Assembly (NCBI GenBank): GCA_012962735.1 | Contig: DTXA01000176.1 | Span: forward strand, 1 to 5,816 | Length of the DNA: 5,816 nucleotides | Direction: 5' to 3' | Source: Candidatus Latescibacterota bacterium | Lineage (GTDB): Bacteria > Latescibacterota > 4484-107 > B68-G9 | Part shown: positions 1-5,816 of the stretch, one piece after another | How positions within the stretch are numbered: the stretch's first letter is position 1 | How the letters are laid out: each line of letters starts with the position of its first letter | Made by a program: the position numbers and the translations under genes | The notes under the pieces: generated by a model | Told to the model about the DNA's origin: nothing | Seen by the model: only the letters and a program-made list of their open reading frames with translations | The model's database searches: none

Positions 1-230
1 AAGGCCCACGCTATCTCCCTGTTGGTTAAAGCGTACATCGCAACATCTATCGCCCTCTCGGCGCCTTCTATCCTCTCAATTATCGCATCCTGCGCCCCGC
101 CATCCGGACTGAAGTATACCTCAACATCGGCCGGGAATACGGGGGACGTGGGGGAGGATGTGCAGAATAAGAGATAAAGAAGAACGGGGGCCGAACCTAA
201 GACGAGCCCACCGAACAGCTTGATCTTCAT
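1..230 (-). CDS. Exported phospholipase D-like protein (N-terminal part, cut by the window edge)
   Basis: Reading from an ATG at 228-230, the frame stays open to the left edge and gives 76 complete residues. Residues about 1-25 form a basic start (MKIK) followed by a hydrophobic stretch (LFGGLVLGSAPVLLYLLF), a likely signal peptide or membrane anchor. Cleavage near FPA-DV (around residue 34) is plausible. C23 sits in LLFC, which is not a good lipobox. Residues about 36-75 (VEVYFSPDGGAQDAI, then ERAIDVAMYALTNREIA) match the start of the phospholipase D / Nuc-type fold: the first strand, the helix and the 'AMYALTNREIA' strand-helix. The HxKxxxxD catalytic motif would lie beyond the edge and is not seen, so activity (nuclease, phospholipase or other phosphodiesterase) is unknown. 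The gene starts 5 bases after the gatB stop and is probably co-transcribed with it. The family call is inferred from the N-terminal signature only. Confidence 0.82.
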   Translation of the reverse strand, partial: MKIKLFGGLVLGSAPVLLYLLFCTSSPTSPVFPADVEVYFSPDGGAQDAIIERIEGAERAIDVAMYALTNREIAWA

Positions 231-234
231 CCGT

Positions 235-242
235 ATCACCCC
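235..242 (-). promoter_or_regulatory. Shine-Dalgarno of the PLD-like gene, overlapping the gatB stop
   Basis: On the minus strand GGGGTGAT lies 4 bases before the ATG at 230 and contains the TGA stop of gatB (236-238). It supports the chosen start and suggests that translation of the PLD-like protein is coupled to termination of gatB. Confidence 0.7.
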
Positions 243-1678
243 AGTTTCTCCCTGATGAGCCGATTGACGAGCTTGGGGTTGGCCTTCCCACGGGTCTTCT
301 TCATCACCTGTCCCACGAAAAAGCCCAGAAGCTGGACCTTGCCACCTTTGTATCTTTCGACCTCCTGGGGGTGCTCGCTCAGCACCTCGTCTACAATCCG
401 GGAGAGTTCGGCCTCGTCGGATATCTGCGCCAGCCCCTTTTGCCGTACGATCTCCTGTGGGGAGGCGGGGTTCGACCTCATCTCCTCGAACACCTTCTTA
501 GCGATGTTTCCGCTTATGGTCCCCGCCTCAACGAGTTTGAGCAATTCCGCAAGTCGTCCCGGCCCTATGCGCTCCCTGAAGGCCCCGATCCCTATGTGCT
601 CCTCCCTCAGAACCCTCAGTACCTCCCCCATAACCCAGTTGCTGGCCGCCTTGGGGGGGGCACCTGAGGCCACCACCTCTTCGAAGTACTCCGCCATCTT
701 CCTCTCCGAGGTGAGCACTTCGGCGTCGTACTCGGGAAGCCCAAGTTCGGATATGAGCCTTTCCTTTTTCTTCCACGGGAGCTCGGGAAGCTCGGAGCGG
801 ACCTTCTCTATCCACTCCTTTTCGATGTATAGAGGTATCAAGTCAGGCTCCGGGAAGTACCGGTAGTCGTGGGCGAATTCCTTGGAGCGCATCGGCTCCA
901 CCACTTCCCTGTCCGGGTCCCAAAGCAGGGTCTCCTGCTCTATCTTTCCTCCAGCCCTTAGGACCTTGATCTGGCGGGAGATCTCGGCCTCCAAGGCCCT
1001 TTGTACGTTGCGGAAGGAGTTCATGTTCTTAACCTCGGTCTTGGTGCCAAGCTCCCGGCTCCCCTTAGGCCTTATGGAGACATTCGCATCGCACCTCAAG
1101 CTCCCCTCTTCCATATTCCCGTCGCATATCCCCAGGTACATGACCAACTGCCTAAGCCTCACAAGGTAATCGTGCGCCTCCTGTGGGCTCCGGATGTCCG
1201 GCTTAGAGACTATCTCCAAAAGCGGGACCCCACACCGGTTCCCGTCGAAGAGGGAAGTACCGGCCTCCACGTATGCCTCCTCGTGCACGAGCTTCCCGGC
1301 GTCCTCCTCTAAGTGTATCCTGGTGAGGCCAATACGCTTCTTCCCACCGTCCACCTCTATATCTATGTGGCCGCCGAGGCAAAGCGGCAGCTCGTACTGG
1401 GATATCTGGTATCCCTTGGGAAGGTCCGGGTAAAAGTAGCTCTTACGGGCGAATATACAGAAAGGTTGTATCTCACCCTCCACTGCCAAGGCCATCCTTA
1501 TGACGAACTCCACGGCCCGACGGTTCAGCACGGGCAGGACCCCTGGGAAGCCCAGGCATACCGGACACGCCTGGGTGTTAGGTTCCGCCCCGAACTTGGT
1601 GGAACAGCCGCAGAATAGTTTGCTTTCGGTCAGGAGCTGGGCGTGCACTTCCAGACCTATGACCGCTTCGTACTCCAT
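236..1678 (-). CDS. gatB: Asp-tRNA(Asn)/Glu-tRNA(Gln) amidotransferase subunit B
   Basis: GatB binds the misacylated tRNA, activates the aspartyl or glutamyl side chain with ATP, and accepts ammonia tunnelled from GatA, giving Asn-tRNA(Asn) and/or Gln-tRNA(Gln) in the cytoplasm. The protein has 480 residues, the usual full length. The catalytic cradle spans about 1-295: YEAVIGLEVHAQL (3-15), a zinc-type cysteine set C23/C25 and C38/C41 (CGC and CPVC), YFYPDLPKGYQISQYE (81-96), HLEEDAGK (122-129), EGSLRCDANVS (191-201), KTEVKNMNSFR (213-223) and DYRYFPEPDL (271-280). A helical linker leads to the YqeY-like tRNA-binding tail (about 330-480), which ends in GQVMKKTRGKANP (457-469). The ATG at 1678 has a strong Shine-Dalgarno and 27 bases separate it from gatA. 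An eight-C run on the coding strand (opposite G at 653-660) encodes the AP-P of SGAPPKAASNW, and the frame is intact. Which tRNA(s) are the substrate cannot be told from sequence. Confidence 0.99.
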   Translation of the reverse strand: MEYEAVIGLEVHAQLLTESKLFCGCSTKFGAEPNTQACPVCLGFPGVLPVLNRRAVEFVIRMALAVEGEIQPFCIFARKSYFYPDLPKGYQISQYELPLCLGGHIDIEVDGGKKRIGLTRIHLEEDAGKLVHEEAYVEAGTSLFDGNRCGVPLLEIVSKPDIRSPQEAHDYLVRLRQLVMYLGICDGNMEEGSLRCDANVSIRPKGSRELGTKTEVKNMNSFRNVQRALEAEISRQIKVLRAGGKIEQETLLWDPDREVVEPMRSKEFAHDYRYFPEPDLIPLYIEKEWIEKVRSELPELPWKKKERLISELGLPEYDAEVLTSERKMAEYFEEVVASGAPPKAASNWVMGEVLRVLREEHIGIGAFRERIGPGRLAELLKLVEAGTISGNIAKKVFEEMRSNPASPQEIVRQKGLAQISDEAELSRIVDEVLSEHPQEVERYKGGKVQLLGFFVGQVMKKTRGKANPKLVNRLIREKLG

Positions 1679-1683
1679 CTGGG

Positions 1684-1698
1684 CCTCCTTCCTCCTCC
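1684..1698 (-). promoter_or_regulatory. Tandem Shine-Dalgarno of gatB
   Basis: The minus strand reads GGAGGAGGAAGGAGG, ending 5 bases before the gatB ATG (1676-1678). Two overlapping good anti-16S matches lie in the 27-base gatA-gatB gap. This is the strongest ribosome binding site in the window and fixes the gatB start. Confidence 0.8.
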
Positions 1699-1705
1699 AG
1701 TATGC

Positions 1706-3139
<1,434 letters not shown>

Positions 3140-3141
3140 AG

Positions 3142-3149
3142 TCCTCCCC
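3142..3149 (-). promoter_or_regulatory. Shine-Dalgarno of gatA, next to the tatA stop
   Basis: The minus strand reads GGGGAGGA, whose first G is the last base of the tatA TAG stop. The GGAGG core is only 3 bases from the ATG at 3139 and 6 from the TTG at 3136. The short spacing leaves the exact first codon of gatA open by one residue and suggests coupling to tatA translation. Confidence 0.65.
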
Positions 3150-3355
3150 TATCCAGCCAGCTTCTTATGCTCCTCTCCCTCGTCCTCCCCTCCGGTGGAT
3201 TCTATCTCGTCCTTCACCTCGTGCAGAGCCTTCCGGAACTCCCGGATGCCCTTGCCCAGGCCCTGTGCTATCTCGGGTATCCGCCTGGCCCCGAAGAGCA
3301 ACAGCACTATCAGAAAGATCAAAAGGATCTCCCCGTATCCCAGGCCTCCGAACAT
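3149..3355 (-). CDS. tatA: Twin-arginine translocase subunit TatA/TatE
   Basis: TatA oligomerises in the cytoplasmic membrane to form the passage through which folded, twin-arginine signal-bearing proteins are exported with TatC. From the ATG at 3353-3355 it has 68 residues, a normal TatA length. The order is: a short N-terminus MFGGLGYGE with the acidic residue at the membrane entry; a transmembrane helix ILLIFLIVLLLFG (about 10-22); the FGARRIPEIAQGLGKGI hinge and amphipathic helix with the family's FG and P-E motifs (about 21-37); REFRKALHEVKDEIE; and a charged acidic tail ending EEHKKLAG. It looks like TatA/E rather than TatB because it is short. A GTG at 3364 in frame would add three residues (MRA), but that GTG lies inside the Shine-Dalgarno GAGGAGGTGA, so the ATG is preferred. 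No tatC is in the window. The gene is 28 bases after the TIGR04076 gene and 9 before gatA. Confidence 0.95.
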   Translation of the reverse strand: MFGGLGYGEILLIFLIVLLLFGARRIPEIAQGLGKGIREFRKALHEVKDEIESTGGEDEGEEHKKLAG

Positions 3356-3360
3356 TGCTC

Positions 3361-3370
3361 TCACCTCCTC
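3361..3370 (-). promoter_or_regulatory. Shine-Dalgarno that sets the tatA start
   Basis: GAGGAGGTGA on the minus strand is a nearly full anti-16S match, 5 bases before the ATG at 3355. Because it contains the alternative GTG codon (3362-3364), it argues for the internal ATG as the true start. Confidence 0.8.
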
Positions 3371-3383
3371 GTATTCAAAAACT

Positions 3384-3680
3384 TTAGACCTCGGACTTTG
3401 AAGTTACGACCTCAAACACCACCGTCCCTCCGCCGGTGTAAGCCTCAGGGTCCATACATTGCAAGTACGCCTTTTCCGGGGAGTCCCGGCCAGCCAGGCC
3501 CCATTTGTCCGGGGAGGAAACCCGCAAGGCGTTGTAGAAAGGCATAAGAGCTGCCAGGGCGTGCATACAGAGGGGGATATCCGACACGAGCTTATACCCT
3601 TCCTCCAGCCTGAAGCTGTCCCCGACCTTATAGACGGGACAACAGCCCTTGACCTCCACCACGCGGACGACCAGGTCCAT
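3384..3680 (-). CDS. TIGR04076 family small protein, function unknown
   Basis: This 98-residue protein has the pattern I recognise as the TIGR04076 family: MDLVVRVVEVKG, then CCPVYKVGDSF (13-23), CMHALAALMP (38-47), and a C-terminal QCMDPEAYTGGGTVVFEV (74-91). Cysteines are at 13, 14, 38 and 75. C14, C38 and C75 fall in the family's 'CPVYKVGD', 'C-HAL' and 'QC-DP' blocks, so a metal or redox role is conceivable, but none is established to my knowledge. There is no signal peptide or membrane segment, so it is probably cytoplasmic. I chose the ATG at 3678-3680 because the family alignment begins there. An in-frame TTG at 3692 would add MGNR. The ribosome binding site is poor (GGGAAA at 3685-3690), unlike its neighbours. 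The gene starts 15 bases after the DUF4321 stop, so translation may depend on that upstream gene. Confidence 0.85.
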   Translation of the reverse strand: MDLVVRVVEVKGCCPVYKVGDSFRLEEGYKLVSDIPLCMHALAALMPFYNALRVSSPDKWGLAGRDSPEKAYLQCMDPEAYTGGGTVVFEVVTSKSEV

Positions 3681-3695
3681 TCGGTTTCCCAAGGC

Positions 3696-3983
3696 TCAAT
3701 AGAAGTACTTGAAATAATACCAGGCCACTACCAACCCTATGATGCTGGTCAAGTTCACCCTCACGGAAAAGCCGAAGGTGATGGTGAGGACGATGAGGTT
3801 GAGAGTGAGAGGGGGGAGGACGTAGGTATAGGAATTGACCAATACCTTTTCGACTACACTTTTGTCCGGCAGAAAGACCCCTAAGATGTTTCCGACCGTA
3901 GTGCCGATCAGGAGCCCCACCAAAAGAGTGACGATGAGCATCCCGGTGGTCTTACGCCGTATAGGTATATTGCCCCTGGTCAC
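3696..3983 (-). CDS. DUF4321-type small membrane protein
   Basis: This 95-residue integral membrane protein has no known function. A basic N-terminus (MTRGNIPIRRKTTG) is followed by TM1 at about 14-37 (MLIVTLLVGLLIGTTVGNILGVF given in part; it carries the GLLIGTTVGNILG glycine pattern). A short extracytoplasmic loop (LPDKSVVEKVLVN, 38-50) comes next. The C-terminal hydrophobic part (about 55-95) has LNLIVLTITFGFSVRVNLTSIIG. The 'L-ITFGF-..-VNL-SIIG' ending is what I recognise from DUF4321 proteins of Clostridia-like bacteria. The start is GTG at 3981-3983, whose last bases form the hisS stop (GTGA overlap), with AAGGGGGG just upstream. An ATG at residue 15 would remove the basic N-terminus and lacks that site. 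The charge pattern suggests the N-terminus faces the cytoplasm. The family name is from memory of the pattern, so moderate certainty; a real membrane protein is near certain. Confidence 0.8.
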   Translation of the reverse strand: MTRGNIPIRRKTTGMLIVTLLVGLLIGTTVGNILGVFLPDKSVVEKVLVNSYTYVLPPLTLNLIVLTITFGFSVRVNLTSIIGLVVAWYYFKYFY

Positions 3984-5284
3984 CGTCCCCCCTTATACTT
4001 TTGGGGACCCCAAACCGAACGATCTTTATTGGACATAAAGCCCAGCACTTCCTCTAAGGGCACCTCCTCCTGTTCTGAACGCCTCATATCCCGCACGACC
4101 ACCTTCCCACGCCGCAGTTCCTCCCCTCCCAAGATCACCACATAGCGGGCACCTTTCCGGTTCGCTTGACGTAGCTGGGCTTTCAAACTCTGGACAGTAT
4201 AAGCCCCATCTGCCCCCACCCCCGCCCTCCGGAGCTGGGAGAGCACTTTGGGAAAGACCTCCTTGCCCGGATCGTCCGTGTAGGCTACGAAAGCCTCCAC
4301 CTGTTCGTCCCGCTCCGGGAGCCTTCCCTCAGCCTCCAAGGCCATAAGTGTCCGCTCCATACCCCCGGCAAAGCCCAGCGCTGGGGTGGAAGGGCCTCCC
4401 AGCTCCTCCACCAGGCCGTCGTACCGGCCTCCCCCCCCTATGGCGTTCTGGGCCCCAAGGCCTCCGTGCACCACCTCAAAGGCCGTTCGGGTGTAGTAAT
4501 CCAGCCCACGGACCAGCCGGGGTTCCACCCGATATGGGATACCGAGGTCCCGCAGACTTCCTTGCACCTCTTCGAAGTGCGCCCGGCAGTCCGGGCACAG
4601 ATAGTCCGAAAACACCGGCGCCTTGACCATCGTTCTTCTGCATCCCTTCTCCTTACAGTCCAAGATGCGCAGGGGGTTGACCTCCATCCTCCTCCTGCAG
4701 TCTTCACAGAGCTGGTCCTGGCCGGCCCGGGCGAACCTCAGCAGGGCCTCGCGGTACGCCGGACGGCATTTGTGACATCCCACACTGTTGAGCAGGAGGG
4801 CGAAGTTCGAGAGGCCTACCTCCCGATATATGCTCATCGCCAGGTCTATGACCTCCACGTCGAGGGCGGGTTCTCCGGAACCTATGGCCTCGGCACCGAA
4901 CTGGTGGGACTGGCGGTAGCGCCCGGCCTGGGGCTTCTCGTACCGGAAGATGGGGGAGAGGTAGTACAGCTTGACCAGACCCCCCTGACGGTGGAAGCCG
5001 TGCTCTAAGTATGCCCTGACCACAGGGGCCGTGCCCTCGGGCTTGAGGGCCATCCACCGCCCCCCCCGGTCCTGGAAGGTATACATCTCCTTGGACACGA
5101 TATCCGTGTCCTCCCCGACGCTCCGCACGAACAGCTCGGCCTCCTCTAAGATAGGCGTGCGGACCTCCCGGTACCCGAAGCGGGACATAACATTCCGGAT
5201 GCGAGCCTCCAGGAACTGCCAATGTCCCGCCCGTTCGGGTAGGATATCCTCCGTGCCCCTGGGTCTGCGAAAGCGGAGCGCCAC
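3980..5284 (-). CDS. hisS: Histidyl-tRNA synthetase
   Basis: This class II synthetase charges tRNA(His) with histidine using ATP. From GTG at 5282-5284 it has 434 residues, a usual bacterial length, starting MALRFRRPRGTEDILPE. Motif 1 is GYREVRTPILEEAELF (37-52). Motif 2 is YLSPIFRYEKPQAGRYRQSHQFG (108-130, with the ATP-binding arginines). The histidine-specific motifs are LVRGLDYYTRTAFE (257-270) and GGGGRYDGLVEELGG (283-297), and motif 3 is ALGFAGGMERTLMAL (302-316). The anticodon-binding domain is about 328-418. An insertion at about 170-233 carries eight cysteines (170/173, 193/196, 210/215, 230/233), arranged as possible zinc sites. The frame stays open 50 codons upstream of the GTG, but that stretch overlaps the M23 gene and has no synthetase similarity. 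The stop overlaps the DUF4321 start. Two eight-base G runs on the coding strand (4431-4438 and 5060-5067) lie in conserved glycine codons, with the frame intact. Confidence 0.98.
   Translation of the reverse strand: MALRFRRPRGTEDILPERAGHWQFLEARIRNVMSRFGYREVRTPILEEAELFVRSVGEDTDIVSKEMYTFQDRGGRWMALKPEGTAPVVRAYLEHGFHRQGGLVKLYYLSPIFRYEKPQAGRYRQSHQFGAEAIGSGEPALDVEVIDLAMSIYREVGLSNFALLLNSVGCHKCRPAYREALLRFARAGQDQLCEDCRRRMEVNPLRILDCKEKGCRRTMVKAPVFSDYLCPDCRAHFEEVQGSLRDLGIPYRVEPRLVRGLDYYTRTAFEVVHGGLGAQNAIGGGGRYDGLVEELGGPSTPALGFAGGMERTLMALEAEGRLPERDEQVEAFVAYTDDPGKEVFPKVLSQLRRAGVGADGAYTVQSLKAQLRQANRKGARYVVILGGEELRRGKVVVRDMRRSEQEEVPLEEVLGFMSNKDRSVWGPQKYKGGR
3987..3994 (-). promoter_or_regulatory. Shine-Dalgarno of the DUF4321 gene, within the hisS 3' end
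   Basis: AAGGGGGG on the minus strand precedes the GTG at 3983 by 3 bases and lies in the last hisS codons (KYKGGR). Together with the GTGA start/stop overlap it indicates coupling to hisS translation. Confidence 0.6.
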
Positions 5285-5286
5285 AG

Positions 5287-5816
5287 CTATCGCCTCCTGT
5301 AGGCCAACAGGGCCCGGTCTTCGGTGAAGATGTAGTTCAAGGGGTTCACCGGACGGCCGTTGTGCCAGACCTCGTAGTGCAGATGGGGACCCGTGGACCG
5401 TCCAGAGTTGCCCATCTCGGCTATCTTCTGCCATCTCTTCACCTTCTGCCCCTTGCGCACGAATGTGCGCCTCAGATGGCCGTACACTGTGCGATATCCG
5501 TATCCGTGGTCTATGATGAGCACCCTTCCCAGCCCTGAAGTGTAGGTGTTCTCTATAACCTTGCCGTCCGCTGTGGCGTATACCGGGGTCCCAGACCGGT
5601 TGACGATGTCCAGCCCATAGTGCATCACCCTTCTGCCGGTAAAGGGGTCCCGGCGCATCCCGAAGCCGGAGGAATAGTACCCGGCGCAGGGCTTGATGGA
5701 TGGAGTGTGGTCCCTCAGGGTCTGGTCCGCTCTTAGGCGTCGCTCTATGGTCTCCAGGCTCGCCTGCTCCAGCTCGGCCTGGCGCAGGAGCCGGTCTAAG
5801 AGCCTCTCCACGTCCT
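5287..5816 (-). CDS. M23 (LytM/peptidase_M23) murein endopeptidase, C-terminal part, cut by the window edge
   Basis: A zinc endopeptidase that would cut peptide bonds in peptidoglycan cross-links, acting outside the cytoplasmic membrane. The frame is open to the right edge, so the N-terminus, probably a membrane anchor and more coiled coil, is missing; the GTG at 5809-5811 is not taken as a start. Numbering from that codon, residues 1-35 are charged and helical (RLLDRLLRQAELEQASLETI), a likely end of a coiled coil. The peptidase domain spans about 38-162. It starts SSGFGMRRDPFTGRR and has the zinc ligands H64 and D68 (HYGLD) and H145, with H112 (GHL) and H143 (PHLHYEV) as the catalytic histidines. 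It ends NGRPVNPLNYIF. All the family's metal and catalytic residues are present, so it is likely an active enzyme rather than an EnvC/NlpD-like activator. Only a 12-residue tail follows. The stop is 2 bases before the hisS start, and the last codons carry the hisS ribosome binding site. Confidence 0.94.
   Translation of the reverse strand, partial: DVERLLDRLLRQAELEQASLETIERRLRADQTLRDHTPSIKPCAGYYSSGFGMRRDPFTGRRVMHYGLDIVNRSGTPVYATADGKVIENTYTSGLGRVLIIDHGYGYRTVYGHLRRTFVRKGQKVKRWQKIAEMGNSGRSTGPHLHYEVWHNGRPVNPLNYIFTEDRALLAYRRR
5293..5298 (-). promoter_or_regulatory. Shine-Dalgarno that sets the hisS GTG start
   Basis: AGGAGG on the minus strand lies 8 bases before the GTG at 5282-5284 and encodes part of the last Arg codons of the M23 gene. 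It confirms the short HisS start (MALRFRRPRG) over longer in-frame extensions. Confidence 0.8.

Noticed and set aside
255..866. Long open frame (203 codons) on the plus strand opposite gatB
   Set aside because: It lies wholly antisense to a full-length, strongly conserved gatB. Its protein is low-complexity, rich in Ser, Pro and Leu, and matches no family I know.
3356..3364. GTG start for tatA three codons upstream
   Set aside because: The GTG lies within the Shine-Dalgarno GAGGAGGTGA, while the ATG at 3355 has ideal spacing and gives a normal TatA N-terminus.
3140..3383. A hidden gatC between TIGR04076 and gatA
   Set aside because: The only coding frame there with family features is tatA. 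The flanking gaps (9 and 28 bases) are too short, and TIGR04076 does not resemble GatC.
3681..3692. TTG start for the TIGR04076 gene four codons upstream
   Set aside because: No ribosome binding site precedes it and the extra MGNR lies outside the recognised family pattern. The ATG at 3680 is preferred, though its own site is weak.
4466..5008. Open frame of 180 codons on the plus strand opposite hisS
   Set aside because: Antisense shadow of conserved hisS codons; no domain signature.
4704..5222. Open frame of 172 codons on the minus strand, in another frame of hisS
   Set aside because: The translation is Gly/Pro/Arg-rich, as expected from shifted reading of GC-rich codons, and hisS is intact in the right frame.
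5285..5434. 50-codon N-terminal extension of HisS
   Set aside because: It overlaps the conserved end of the M23 peptidase domain in another frame, has no synthetase similarity, and a good AGGAGG site marks the GTG at 5284 as the start.

Overview
The window holds one gene-dense bacterial block in which every supported gene lies on the minus strand, so the order of transcription runs from the right edge to the left. In that order the genes are: the C-terminal part of an M23 (LytM-type) murein endopeptidase, hisS, a small membrane protein of the DUF4321 type, a small cysteine-containing protein of the TIGR04076 family, tatA, gatA, gatB, and the N-terminal part of an exported phospholipase D-like protein. 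Gaps between genes are about -4 to 28 bases. I see no room for a conventional promoter or terminator, and no stretch over 300 bases lacks a gene. The block is most simply read as a single polycistronic unit that continues past both edges.

By eye the DNA is moderately GC-rich (somewhat above half). AGG arginine and ATA isoleucine codons are common, which is frequent in thermophiles but only a weak hint. GatA and GatB imply indirect tRNA amidation, the rule in most bacteria lacking GlnRS and/or AsnRS. The cysteine-rich insertion in HisS, DUF4321 and TIGR04076 together suggest an anaerobic, possibly thermophilic lineage of the Clostridia, Synergistota or Atribacterota kind. The sequence alone does not settle the taxon.

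Right part (3980-5816): the M23 peptidase acts on peptidoglycan outside the membrane. hisS follows 2 bases after its stop, with a GTG start and a Shine-Dalgarno inside the end of the peptidase gene. Middle (3149-3983): three small genes of about 95, 98 and 68 codons. DUF4321 overlaps the hisS stop by 4 bases, TIGR04076 follows, then tatA, a pore-forming subunit of twin-arginine export. Left part (1-3139): gatA and gatB, core subunits of the Asp-tRNA(Asn)/Glu-tRNA(Gln) amidotransferase, then an exported PLD-like protein whose start is 5 bases past the gatB stop.

Two themes are interleaved: aminoacyl-tRNA supply (HisS, GatA, GatB) and cell-envelope or export functions (M23, DUF4321, TatA, PLD-like). 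I find no clear new system. The most notable points are the absence of gatC next to gatAB with tatA in its place, tatA without tatC, and two uncharacterised small proteins tightly coupled between hisS and tatA.
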